A stretch of 64,000 bases of DNA. It comes from Cyanoderma ruficeps (Eukaryota; Chordata; Aves; Passeriformes; Timaliidae). Positions within the stretch are counted from its first letter, which is position 1, and the number at the start of each line of letters is the position of its first letter. Below are positions 25,667 to 51,416 of this stretch, one piece after another. The stretch spans positions 4,179,745-4,243,744 of the forward strand of contig VZDJ01000033.1 of assembly GCA_008694505.1 (NCBI GenBank). The letters are read 5' to 3'. The translations under genes were made by a program, and so were the position numbers. The notes beneath the pieces were generated by a model, which did no database searches, was not told the DNA's origin, and saw nothing but the letters and a program-made list of their open reading frames with translations.

Positions 25667-26428
25667 CTACAGGGCAGTGCTGGTGGTCTCTGCATGGGCC
25701 GGGGCGCCGGGCAGTGCCCTCAGGTAGTGCCCGTGCCTGCAGGAGTCCTCCCGGTTGTGCCGGACGTAGCAGACGACGTAGACGACGACCATGGCGAACC
25801 AGGCGAACATGGTGACCAGCATGGCCACGTCCGTGGTCCTCTGCCTCACGCCGCACAGGTTGACGCCGGCGTCCAGCACCTGGAGCAGCGGCTTGCCCAC
25901 GTACTCCTCCCGCGGGGCCGTGTGGCAGGTGATGTCCCGGACGGAGTCCAGGTCCAGCCGTGCCTCCCACAGCACCTCCTGCAGGGCGCACTCGCAGTGC
26001 CAGGGGTTGTTGGCCAGGCGGAGCTTGGCCTTGAGCGCCAGCAGCGCCTCCTTGGGAATGCTGCGGATGCGGTTCCCGGAGAGGTCCAGGCTCCGCAGCC
26101 CGGCCGCCACCCCTTTGAACGCCGCCCCGTCGATCTTCTCGATGGCGTTCCTGGAGAGGTCGATTTCCTCCAGGTGGGAGAGGTGCCTGAAGGCGTTGCC
26201 GGGGATCCTGGTGATGCTGTTGGCGTCCAGCTTGAGGAACACCACGTCCCTGGGGATGTCCTTGGGGATCTCCTCCAGGTGCCGGGAGCTGCAGAGGACG
26301 GCCTTGGCCCCTGCCCGCTCCGTGCACTGGCAGCTGGGGGGGCAGGAGCTGCCCCAGGGGATGCAGAGCAGGAGGCAGAAGAAAGCCTGGGCCACGCTGG
26401 GGGCCGGCGTGGTGCTGGCGAGGATCAT
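25667..26428 (-). CDS. LRRC3: LRRC3: leucine-rich repeat-containing type I membrane protein
   Basis: A single coding exon for 253 aa (human 257). Residues 1-28 are a signal peptide (MILASTTPAP...IPWGSS). A cysteine-rich LRRNT follows (CPPSCQC, 29-35). Three or four LRRs lie at about 50-135 (LKLDANSITRIPGNAF, IDLSRNAIEKIDGAAF, LDLSGNRIRSIPKEAL). The LRRCT is at 138-192 (NPWHCECALQ...CHT...LCG), a transmembrane helix at about 200-222 and a short charged tail. Identity rests on the strongly conserved LRRCT-TM block (REEYVGKP, TTDVAMLVTMF). I chose the methionine at 26428 because the signal peptide begins there and its context is good (A at -3), although the frame stays open upstream to 26674. 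The molecular function of the family is poorly known; the product is a small surface or ER membrane protein. Confidence 0.95.
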   Translation of the reverse strand: MILASTTPAPSVAQAFFCLLLCIPWGSSCPPSCQCTERAGAKAVLCSSRHLEEIPKDIPRDVVFLKLDANSITRIPGNAFRHLSHLEEIDLSRNAIEKIDGAAFKGVAAGLRSLDLSGNRIRSIPKEALLALKAKLRLANNPWHCECALQEVLWEARLDLDSVRDITCHTAPREEYVGKPLLQVLDAGVNLCGVRQRTTDVAMLVTMFAWFAMVVVYVVCYVRHNREDSCRHGHYLRALPGAPAHAETTSTAL

Positions 26429-26616
26429 CTTGCCGCCAGCCCCATCAGCATGGCCGCTGGCAGCGCCCCGGGGGTGGCAGCAGCTCCTGGGCAGCGGGAC
26501 GGCCCCTCGGCGTTCCTGCGAGGCCTCTCCCATCCCTGAAGGGAAGCTGTGGGTGGAGGGGATATGACACGGCCTTATTTCCTGGAACACTGGGTATGGC
26601 TCCTGCATGATGTGCC
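26429..26616 (-). other. LRRC3 5'UTR part of the coding exon
   Basis: The LRRC3-strand sequence 'cctctcacccctttgccag' ends at 26617 and is a strong 3' splice acceptor, so the coding exon probably starts at 26616. The intervening 188 bases are open in frame with LRRC3 and contain two further in-frame ATGs. They would place about 60 residues before the signal peptide, so I treat them as untranslated. Confidence 0.55.
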
Positions 26617-27700
26617 CTGGCAAAGGGGTGAGAGGCTGGGCTCGTGAGATTGGAAAACAAGGGCGGAGTGACACTGGCTGCCTTTTCCAGCACAGCTTAA
26701 TTTGTTCTGATTAGAAATAGAAACCTCAGCTCCCCTACCCCTATCTCTGCAGAGACCACCCAGGTGTACAAAGGGAGCTGCAAGATGGGCCTGGGAGCCT
26801 CTGCCCCGTCCTGCCACCAGTTTCCAGGGGAGGATGCAGTAGTTTGCTGCTGGAGAACAGCAGCACTAAATTCCTATCTCAGCAACCCTGAGTGTTTTTA
26901 AAAAATGATGAGTCAGACTCTAAAGATCATCAGACTGACTTAATCACCACCAGGATTTTAAATAACAAGACGTGGAACTCTTTTGCTTTCCTTTCCCTTC
27001 CCTTCTGGTCTGTGAGCTGGTACAAGTCAGGTTTCCAAGGGTTTCACCACAGAAGTGTTTGGAGGTGAGTTTGTTTTTGAAAGTAAACAAAGAGTACGGT
27101 TTGATAGGCTGACTCTGGGGGCAGGAGGTGAAGAGAGGAGCCACTGCCGAGCACAGGATGTAGGACCCCCAAAAGACACCCCAGTGCTGCCAGGGGCAAG
27201 GCAGGAGGTGAGTCAGGTGGGACACCTCTCCTCTGCCTTTGGTGCTGCTCATGCCCCTCCTGCTGCCTTGGCCAGCCTGGGAGAAGAGATCCTCGTGGAG
27301 GGGACATCTGGGAAGCCAGGGAAACCTTTCTCATGGAAGTTAAATATCCTGTGTGATGTCATTAGGGGCACCAAGTTGTTGTCACTCTGGTACCAGAATC
27401 CTTCAGCTAATGGCATTCCCCTGGTAACAGCAGTGTCCCTCAGGTGTGACCATCCTCGGGGTACCACACAGGGATGCTCACACCTGAGGGATGCTCACAC
27501 CTGAGGGATGCTCACACCTGAAGGATGCTGCCTGCAGCTTTTCCCGCAGCCCTGCCCGGAGCTGTGGATTCCGCCCGGGGATATGAAGTTGAGCTTCCTG
27601 GGAATCCCTCTGGCCCTGCAAAATGTACCGGGCTCTGACAGCTCCGTCTCTGCAGGAGAACAAGGAGATGCGAAGCCGGCTCCCACCGTGGAAGGGCTCC
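26617..27700 (-). other. Probable LRRC3 5' intron
   Basis: AT-richer sequence between the predicted acceptor at 26617 and the CpG island. No genes or full repeats recognised apart from the 17-bp tandem repeat at 27471-27521. Confidence 0.45.
27471..27521 (+). repeat. 17-bp tandem repeat, three perfect copies
   Basis: 'gggatgctcacacctga' occurs three times head to tail, followed by a partial fourth copy (aggatgctg). It lies about 200 bases from the LRRC3 CpG island. Confidence 0.9.
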
Positions 27701-27714
27701 TGAGAGTCGCAGCC

Positions 27715-28070
27715 TCCCCGGACCCCGGCGGTGCGCGGGGGTGATGCTCCTGCCCGCCCTCCTGCCCTGCCCGGGGACCCGGGACTCCTCCGCGCAGTGT
27801 CACCGCCCCCCACCGCCCCCCGCCGCCCCGGAGCCCGGAGTCCCTTACCGGCTCGGCCAGGGCGGCTCTGCTTCGCTCCGGCTGTCGGTGCGGTGCCGGT
27901 GCCGGTGCCGGCGGTTCGGGCGCGGTCCCGCTCAGCCCCACCTGTTGCCGCGGCCGCTCCCGCGGCGCCCCGGGCCGGGCGGTCCCGTGGCGGCGGCCCC
28001 GGGCGGTGCGGGGGCGGTGCGGGAACGGGGGGCGGTGCGGGGCAGCGGGGGCGGGGGGGAGCAGAGTGAT
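27715..28070 (-). promoter_or_regulatory. CpG island, probable LRRC3 promoter and non-coding exon 1
   Basis: Very high GC and dense CpG (for example 27885-28050, with GCCGGT repeats at 27890-27912). On the minus strand GAGCCG|GTAAGG places a strong donor with the exon ending at 27849, which would splice to the acceptor at 26617. It lies between the end of TRPM2 and LRRC3, so assignment to LRRC3 is by orientation and the matching donor-acceptor pair. Confidence 0.6.
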
Positions 28071-28394
28071 GGGACAGCCAGGCAGCAGCTCCACGGGAGC
28101 CCCGGTGTGCAGAAATTAAGTGCCGCTAATGAGATTTTCACGATTTTTTGGAGGCTGCGGTCTGGGGTGCGAGTCTAGAAGCTTCATCAGCTGCTGTAAG
28201 GCACGATCTTCCCTCCCCGGCCGTGCCCCGGCCTGGACCTCCCCGGCCCCACGTGGGCTCTCAGCAGATTCAGCAGATGCTCTCCTGTCTCTCGGTGACA
28301 GGAGACCAGGAGCAGACACCAAACAGTCCAGGAGAAGGTGCCGTGGCATCACTTTGGAGCACAGCTCCATGTCAGCTCTAAACGGGTCATCTCC

Positions 28395-28489
28395 AGCACC
28401 CTGGCCTGCTGCAAGGTGTTCCTGCCCTTGGTGGGGGGCTCAAAATGATCATTGAAGTTCCTTCCAACCCAAACCATTCCGTGATTCAG
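28395..28489 (+). mobile_element. CR1 LINE tail
   Basis: 'ggtgttcctgcccttgg' then 'gaagttccttccaacccaaaccattccgtgatt': the CR1 3' end, about 95 bases, between LRRC3 and TRPM2. Confidence 0.75.
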
Positions 28490-28654
28490 CATCACTGGGG
28501 GTGAGTCCACAGGCAAAGTGAGTTTGTACAACAAGACTGGGGTGAGAACTGGGCTTGTCCTGGAAGTGTGCTCTGAGCACAGCCTCCACGAACAGCCTGC
28601 ACGGCCTCCAGGAACGGCCCCTGCTCAAACATCTGTGAGACACCAGCAGCCTGC

Positions 28655-29814
28655 AGTTGTTTAACACGTGGTTTATTGAGCTGGGTTGAATACATTGCCA
28701 GAATGAACCCCCTCCCCTTGCCACGCCCCAGTGTGTCACTGGGGAAACTGCACTTGTGCTGTGGTGGCCACCAGTGTGGATGAGCAGCCTCAGCTGGCCA
28801 GTGTCATACACTGGGGGAAGGTGGGGAAACCAAAATCCCTTCCTGAGCACTCTCAGGCATAATGTGCCACCGTGGGGCTCTTCTGGATGATCAAAGGGTG
28901 TATCCACTGTGCCTTGTTCTCCCCGTGGCAGGCAACAGAAAGTGTGAGTGAAAGACCCCTTAAAAGCAGGGATGTCTGAGATTGACACACTGATGTCCCC
29001 TCTCCTGTCCCTACCTGCCCAAGGAACCACAGAACATGGATCACCTGTGTCCCAGCAGGCTGACACTTTCCACCCATGTGCACAAGGGGATGGGGACAGG
29101 CAGGTGACGTTTAGCTCAGAGAGAGGAAGGAGGTTTAGCTAGAAGCCAGTGCTCAGCGTACACACACAACAGGATCACATATCAGTTTGGGGCGTGGCAG
29201 GTGGGCCTGTGCAGGGCTATGAAACCACAGGTATATAAGCCAAGAGCTGCTCACACCTTCAGAAGTGCTGGATCAGGACCGTGTTGTTGGGTCTGAGACA
29301 ACCCAGAGGTATGGGTTCAGCTGCCACAGGGGCAACTCCAGGCCTTCTCCAGAGCAATCCTTTGGGATCTGTGGCAGTGGGGCTGCCAGGGCTCAGAGCA
29401 GGAGCAGGGAGCAGTGATGGATATTCAGGTGGAGGGGTAGCTGGGGCTGGCAAGCCCCCAGTGCCCACCCTGAAGCCAAGAGCAGGGTGGGGTGAATAGA
29501 AGAACCATCTCACAGGAAAAGCCCTGTGGCTCAGTGTGGCCCAAGCTCTGGACTAGTGCTGTGGGCTGATGTGGAAGCACCAAGACACAAGCTGGGGCTG
29601 AACTTGGTGGTTCAGGTGACTGGGGTGCACTGTCCAGGCAGCCACTGCCCCCCAGGGAGGGGACACTTTTCCTCCCAGACACCTGCAATATACATTCACA
29701 GAGGCAGCCAGAGTACCTCAACTCCAGCAGCTCCCATGTTCTCCCAGGTGAGCTGGGGTGGAGCTGCCAGAAGCTGGTCTGGGGCAGCAGGAGCCCTGGC
29801 CTGTGCACGAGGCC
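28655..29814 (-). other. TRPM2 3' untranslated region
   Basis: From the TRPM2 stop at 29815-29817 down to just past the AATAAA at 28677-28672 on the minus strand. No coding features or recognised repeats. Confidence 0.65.
28672..28677 (-). promoter_or_regulatory. Polyadenylation signal AATAAA (TRPM2)
   Basis: TTTATT on the + strand, 1.14 kb after the TRPM2 stop and before the CpG island of LRRC3. It is the first clear AATAAA I noticed downstream of TRPM2. Confidence 0.65.
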
Positions 29815-45188
<15,374 letters not shown>

Positions 45189-46668
45189 GGCTCCTGTGTC
45201 TTGTGCTTCTCGGCCTCCTTGCTCCTGTTCCTAGGCTGGGAGCTCCTGAGCATCCCCATCCTGAGGGCAGTGGAAGAGGATCAGATAATCCCAGAACGGT
45301 TTGGACTGGGAGGGGCCTTAAAGTTCATCTCCTTCCAGCCCCCTGCCAAGGGCAGGGACACCTTTCCCTAGACCAGGTTTCTCCAAGCCCCGTCCAACCT
45401 GGCCTTCAAAGAAAGGATGCCCGTGAACCAAGAGCACTGAGGTGCCCCATCCATCATTGCCTGGGTGGAGATTGGTCCGTGGGAAACCTGCTATCCCCTC
45501 ACCACAATGCTGACACAGGGGCCACGTGTGTGGTGACCAGCCTCAGCAGGCACCACGCTTCCCCAGGGAAGCCCATCAATGTCCACAAAGTGCCCTGCCA
45601 CCTTCAGCCTGCCAGCCTGTAGCTCTCCTCACCTGCTCTCTGCTGCAGGCAGCTGGGATATTTCTGGCAGCAGGGAGAGCAGAAACTAGGTCTCTTGTGT
45701 GAGCAGCCTGAGCATGGCCCTGCATGGAAAATCTGGGAATGTGGACATGCTGGCTGCAGAGACCCGGTGCTCCTCTGTGGAGGAGTCCTGCATCCTCTGC
45801 AAAGGTGCTCTGAGAGCCCCAGGATGCACATGGGCTTGCTGCAAGCAGGGGCTGCAAAACTCCTGAGTCCCCCGAACACTCACAGTGCTCTTTGCTGAGG
45901 TGGGAGAGCTGCTGGAGCAAAGGTGGAAATGCTCCCGGGGTCTCTGGAGCCCAAGGGGGATGGTGTCCTCTCAGGAGAGCTGGGATAAGGTAATGGAGGA
46001 GGCACCAGACTCAGGAGGTGCTCTGGTCAAGCTGTGGGGTCTGTGTTTAAGAAGGATTTTTTTTTTTCTGCTTTCTTCAAGCCAAATCCTGCATTTCACC
46101 CAAGGGTGGGGAGTCCTTGTGGGGACACGGAGTGCTGATGCTAAATCATGGACTAGCAAGGAAAAGCTATTTTATCAGACTCCCTCCTGGGATCTACACA
46201 GCCCCACTGACCTTGGATGGCAGATTTTGGCAGACTGGATTTCTGCATCAGCACCACCCCCAGCAGATCTGATTTTTTGGAGAAAGAGCGGTTGAAATAA
46301 GGTCAAATGCATCCTTAATTCCTGTTCGTGGCCCCGCAAGGCAGACAGGCTCCTGGGGGCTTGGGCCATGGCCACAAGCAGCTCATAAGCCCACGCAGGA
46401 AGGGCTCCCACCCCAGGTCCTCCAACCTGGAATACCTGTCCGTCCTCCAGCACCTGGAATACCTGTCCTTAAGGGCTCAGGAACAAGGACAGAGCCTGTC
46501 CCGCGGCACACGCTGCCTGCCTCCCAGTTTGAGGGGGCCAGGCGGTCCCTCAGTGGCACGGGGTGGTCACAGCACCCACCAGGACGGAGTGCAAGGCTGA
46601 ACACTGCCCGAGAACCTGCCCACCCCGCTGCCCCTCCGCCGGTACCACCCCAGCGAGGCTGCCCGTAC
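45189..46668 (-). other. TRPM2 5'UTR end and probable first (5'UTR) intron
   Basis: Just upstream of the TRPM2 start codon the minus strand reads '...cagctcccagcctag|gaacagg', a plausible acceptor with the exon starting at 45230. A matching donor lies at 46669. Joining them does not extend the TRPM2 frame, so exon 1 appears non-coding. The interval contains a CR1 tail at 45278-45420 and no genes. Confidence 0.5.
45278..45420 (-). mobile_element. CR1 LINE 3'-end fragment
   Basis: 'cagataatcccagaacggtttggactgggaggggcctt', 'ccctgccaagggcagggacacctttccctag', 'ccaagccccgtccaacctggcc': the reversed avian CR1 end. Confidence 0.87.
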
Positions 46669-47011
46669 CTTCTTCCCTGCCGCATCCGCATCCTCCGGCC
46701 GCATCCCCGGCTCCTCCGCTCCGCGCCTGCCAGAGGGATTCAGCCCCGCGTCCCTCTAGTCCGGCGGGTCATCTTGTCACCGGGGACACGGGCGATGAGC
46801 GGAGAATGGGGCAGAGCTGCCTGCAGAGAGGAGGAGGTGGCAGTCGGCTGGCAGCTTCCCAGCAAATCAGGCTGCAGAAGCGATCCCTGCCGAGGAGCTG
46901 CAGCGCCCAGGCAGGTCCCGAGTTTGCCGGAGTGGCTGAGTCACTCTCGCACTTACCCGCAGTCCCGCTGCCGTTCGCGCCCCAGCCCCGCTGGGCAGAT
47001 GTCAGGATCCC
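46490..47011 (-). promoter_or_regulatory. CpG-rich region, probable TRPM2 promoter and non-coding exon 1
   Basis: CpG-rich on both strands (for example 46630-46790). On the minus strand GGAAGAAG|GTACGG gives a good donor with the exon ending at 46669. No TATA box is evident. The sequence beyond the single N at 47012 is clearly different (AT-rich). Confidence 0.5.
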
Positions 47012-47012
47012 N
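47012..47012. other. Single ambiguous base N
   Basis: An isolated N right at the edge of the CpG-rich region, where composition changes abruptly. It may mark a scaffold join or polished-over gap. Confidence 0.9.
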
Positions 47013-47920
47013 GGGGACAGAATAAAGAAAATACCAACACTCCATGGATCCCAACAATGTTCTGTTGATGCTTTCCAGCTGGTCTTCTTAGTGGTGAAGG
47101 TCCTCCCAAAAAGCACAGAATTCAATGGTTTAATATATGCTCAGGCCAGGCAGGAAAATCCAGGCACCTCCCTGGGGTAAAGGGGGAGTTTGCCATTGTC
47201 TTTTACAACAGACTCCACATTTGTTGCACCCCGTGCAGTCCTGTGGTGCAAGGCTTCAGGAACGACTCTGGGGGACACTTTGGGGGGCCTTTGATGGATT
47301 AAGGCACCCCCTCAGCTGCCCCTCACATTAATGTCCCGTGGATGTGGCATTCTCAGGGCTGGGGGCTCCACAGCCAGGTTGTGTAAGGGAGGATGAGTTC
47401 ACTGCCCCTGAGCAGAGGCTACAACATACCCAAACTTCCTCCTCCCACCTTCACTGGGGGGAAATCTGTGCAAACCTGCTCCCAGCAAAGGGGTCTGTGG
47501 GCTACAGCCTCCCCCACCCCGAAGAAAGCCAGCGATGATTCTTAGCACAGCTGCCGGGGTTGGCTCACATTCTTTTCCTTGTTTACTCGCTGGTTTCAGG
47601 TGATTGAAGAATGGGTTTTCCCTTTATCTAATCACAGCATTGTGACTTCCAGTCCAAAGTCCCAGCCAGGTATCTTCAGGGAGGCTTCTTTAGTTGTAGC
47701 TTCTTTATGCAGTTTTTATTAAAATGAGCAAAACTTTGTACCAGTGTTCGAGGCATGAGTTATTTCAGTCTCTGACAGCAGATGTGAGGAGCAGGGGCTG
47801 CTCGGGGCATGGATGGTGTTGGAAAGGAGCAGCAGCATTTGCAGGCTTTAGCAAATGTGATGAAAATCCCTTCCCTAACTGTCAAGCATCCTTTATATTA
47901 CAAAAGTATATAAACTCCAC

Positions 47921-47966
47921 ATATATATATATATATATATACACNTATATATATATACACACACTA
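47921..47966. repeat. TA/CA microsatellite with an N
   Basis: An alternating (TA)n tract passing into CA repeats, interrupted by an N at 47945. Such tracts collapse in assemblies, so the true length is uncertain. Confidence 0.9.
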
Positions 47967-48755
47967 CATATATAAATATTAAACATATTAATTAAACACT
48001 GTGATATAAAGAAGCAGTGGAGTTTTACTGAAGACTTTGGTATTGGTCACACTGAAGTAAAACAAACAAAAGGACAGCCCAGCCCCAGAGAGAAGGGCTT
48101 TGCTTTTGGGAGACTTAGAGCAGCCCCTGAGGGATAAAGAACAGCTTTATCCCTGGGATGACCAAGGTACCACAGCATCCCAGGCTCTGACACCCTCCCA
48201 GCCTCGTCTGGTGTCACGGGTCAGTCACTGCAGCCAGACGGGCTCAAGGACTCCTGGACCAATAGATCAGCAGAAACAGAGCAGCTTTGCCAAGTTTTAC
48301 TGTGACTGGAGATCTGTTAGTGTGGGTGTCAGTGCTCAGTCAATTTGTGCTGTATCTGAGCACTTGATGGATGTAAGAACCTCATAAAAACCACACCTGG
48401 GTGCCCTGATTTGGCTGGGACATCTCATGCCCCTGAGTAAATATTCCAAGCTCTGCATCCCTCCCTGGCACCTTGGTTGGCGTGAGCCATGTGAATTTTC
48501 ATTGAGGAACCTCATGTCCCACCACAGGCAACAAAATCCTTTTGAATGGTGCTTCCACCTCCCCATTCCAGGCGCTTTCCTCCTCCCATTGTGCTCTGTG
48601 CCCTAAATGAACTGCCTTCTCCAGTGCATTTGCCACAACACTCAGTCAACAAACCCAGCATCTGTTTTCCTTGGGAAATGTGCTCAGCAGCGAAGCTGGG
48701 CCAGGACAGCAGCCAAGGCACCCAGCAGCCAAGGCAGTGGATGCTGCAGCACTGG

Positions 48756-48795
48756 TTTGGCCACTGTGGCTCAGATTTGGCCACTGTGGCTCAGC
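48756..48795 (+). repeat. 20-bp tandem duplication
   Basis: 'tttggccactgtggctcaga' is followed directly by a second, nearly perfect copy ending 'tcagc', then a short AGC run. Confidence 0.8.
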
Positions 48796-48924
48796 AGCAG
48801 CAGCACACTGGGGAGCCTGGGCAACTGCAGCTCTCGAGCTGAGGGTCCTGCAGCACCAGCCCCAGCCATCCCCATGGCTCTGGCTGGAGAAGAGAGTTTC
48901 ATCCAGAGAAGGAAACAGATACGT

Positions 48925-49352
48925 GAAGGGTCTGGAGCACAAGGCTTATAAGGAATGGTTGATGGAGCTGGGGGGGCTTGGCCTGGAGCAAAGGAGGCTC
49001 AGGGGGAACCTTCTGGCTCTGCACAACTCCCCAACAGGAGGGGATAACCGAGGTGGGGCAGGCTCTGCTTCCAGGGAGCAAGGGGTAATGGCTTCAAGCT
49101 GCACCAGGGGAGGTTTAAGCTGGATATTAAGGAAAAATTCTTCACTGAAAGGCTTGACAAGCATTTGAATGGGCTGCTCAGGGCAGTGTGGGAGTCATCA
49201 TCCCTGGAAGTGTCCAAAAAATGTGTGGAAGTAGCACTAGAGGACTTGGTTTAGTAGAGAACACAGTGGAAGTGCTGGGTTGATGGTTGGGCTTGATGAT
49301 CTCGAGGGCTTTTTCAACCTTGATGATCCCATGGCTCAGTGATTCTCTGATT
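48925..49352 (+). mobile_element. CR1 LINE fragment
   Basis: 'ggagcacaaggcttataaggaatggttgatggagctggggg', 'aaaggaggctcagggggaacct', 'ttaagctggatattaaggaaaaattcttcac' and a tail 'gatgatctcgagggctttttcaacc'. About 430 bases. Confidence 0.9.
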
Positions 49353-49800
49353 TCTGATGGTAAAACATTGTGGGCCAGTGCTGGGAGACGGGTGGGAAGA
49401 GAAATGCTGCTCTCAAACACAGCCATGTCCTTCAGGTTTGGGGTGAAACTGCCTCCTTCATGCTGTGCTGGGCTCAGGTGCTGGGGAGAGGCACTAAACC
49501 AACAAGCAGGATCAAAATGAAGCCACAGAGGGGTGTTCACCTCCTTTAGCTCACTTTCCAGCCCAAGGAGGGGAGTTAGCACGGACCATCCACACGATGA
49601 GCTCCACTGGTTTCCCTGAAGGAGAGCAAACAGCTGAGGCGCTTCGCTGGGAGAACAGATGCCACTAATAAGGCAGTAAATAAATCCATGTGCAACGCTT
49701 TGCAGTTGGGTTGTAATTACCTCTGCACTGCCAAAAGAGCCGACGCCAGAGCTGCACATTAATGACACATTAATGGGAGCGCTCATCCGCTCTCAGCTGG

Positions 49801-51416
49801 CTGCCTCCCCTGAGACCAGGGCTTTTATTTCATTTTTGCACATGCCAAAACCACCATGCTCCGGTGGGACTCGCCCGGAGCCAGCATTGGGGTGGTTCCC
49901 ACTGCTCCTCCTAAAAACCCAGCTAAAAAACCAGCGAGGCTGAGAGCAATTCCCAGCAAGTTAACATCCATTTGCAGCAGCAGGAGGGCGGCGGTGGGAG
50001 CGTGGAGGACTGGCTGCACTCCGGGGGCTGTGCCTGCACACACGTCCCATGGCCCAGGTCACATTCAGCCACAGGGATGTTTGTGATCCAGGATGATTTT
50101 CCTGCCAAAGCGCAGCAAACCTCCTGCCAGCGCTGCAGAGCCTGCCCTGGGATCAGTGATCCTCTCACTCCAGGTCTCTCTCAGTCGTGATCCCTCTCCA
50201 GCCAGAGCTCAATCCCCCCAGAAGCCACCGTGGTGCTGCCTTGGCGGTGCTGTGGGTGCTGCAGGCTGTCCTCTGTTCCCAAGGAGGAGCCTGACTGCAG
50301 AGCATGGACCATGCCCCTCTCCTCAGCGGGGAATGCATTCCAATGCCCTGGCAAGGGAGGACAAGTGCCTGGTCTGCCAGGGGGAGGTGACCCCTCCTGC
50401 CTCTTTCCTCCATGCCCCAAAGGCGTGGTTTGGATCCCTGTCTCTGAGAAGTCCCCATGAAGGATGCTTCCTTCCAAGGGATCTGTTACAGACAGCCTGG
50501 GGCCTCCAACAGGAGGGTGCTGCTCAGGGGGAGCCGCTGGGAAGTTCCAAAGAGCCACCTCCTGCTTGCCAGGGTTTTCCCACCTACACCTCCATGAGAT
50601 TTCCATCTGTCCCCAGGGCAGGAGGCACCGTGAGGCTGTGGTCACCCTGAGAAGCCTCAGCTGCCCTGGCTGGGGCAGACACAGCCCCCAACACTCTTGA
50701 TGCCAAAGTCTGAGGGCTGTTCCTGGGAAACAAGGTCTGCCAAGGCAGCAGGGAGGGGAGGGCAGAAGCTCAGCCCCAATGCCAGGAGTTCCGCAGCCAC
50801 CTGGGTCATGGAAGGGGGTGGAGCGGGTGGTAGTGAGGGTCTGGCACCCTTGGGGATGCACAACCACCACACAGCTCTTGGTGATGCCCCAAAATGGGGA
50901 AGGGTTCTGGGCTTCTTCAGAGAAGACCCCCTGAATAGGTTTATCTTGGCTGGGGCCACTTCTCCCACAGGCAGTGCCCTTCAGCTGGTGGCTGAGCCAG
51001 GGCTGCCTCCTCCAGCCCAGAGGGACTCTCCAGGACCACAGAGCTGTTGTGGGGCAAGGAGAGGAGGGTCTGCCCACAATCTCCATCTCAGTCTCTGCTC
51101 TCACCCTCAGGAAGAGCAGACACTGCTCCCTTAGGAATCTGCTGAGAGATCTATGGGGCTCTCCCTTTCCTCTTCTCTTTCTGGGCTGCATCCCCACAGG
51201 AATAAGCAAAGCAGCAAGAAGCAACCCCTCTCTTCCATTTTCAACACTCACATTATTCCTTCTCCAGCAGTTCTTCAGCCTTATCCCACCCTCTGCCCAA
51301 GTTCCCACAGCTGTATCCTTCCCTCTCCCACAGCTCCCACTCCCCCAGCCCTGCAGTAATGAGCAAACGAGCAGAAGAAACCAGGCCAGGCCCTTCTCAG
51401 CATCCTGGTTTTCAGT
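49801..51416 (-). other. Interval downstream of the RING ORF, possible long 3'UTR
   Basis: Sequence between the RING ORF stop and the first AATAAA on its strand (49829-49824). A frame on the same strand stays open from 51308 to 50181 (375 codons), but its residues show no domain, no repeats and a composition like translated non-coding DNA (rich in Pro, Gly, Trp and Cys). I treat the stretch as non-coding pending RNA evidence. Confidence 0.35.
49824..49829 (-). promoter_or_regulatory. Candidate polyadenylation signal for the RING ORF
   Basis: TTTATT on the + strand gives AATAAA on the minus strand, about 1.6 kb after the RING stop. I found no nearer canonical signal on that strand. Confidence 0.35.

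Larger units (their letters stand above)
47013..49800. other. Intergenic region upstream of TRPM2
   Basis: No gene recognised. It holds a TA/CA microsatellite at about 47921-47965, a 20-bp direct duplication at 48756-48795 and a CR1 copy at 48925-49352. The remaining sequence is unique with only short, unconvincing frames. Confidence 0.55.

Noticed and set aside
25694..26539. 281-codon and 258-codon + strand frames
   Set aside because: These are antisense shadows of the single LRRC3 coding exon.
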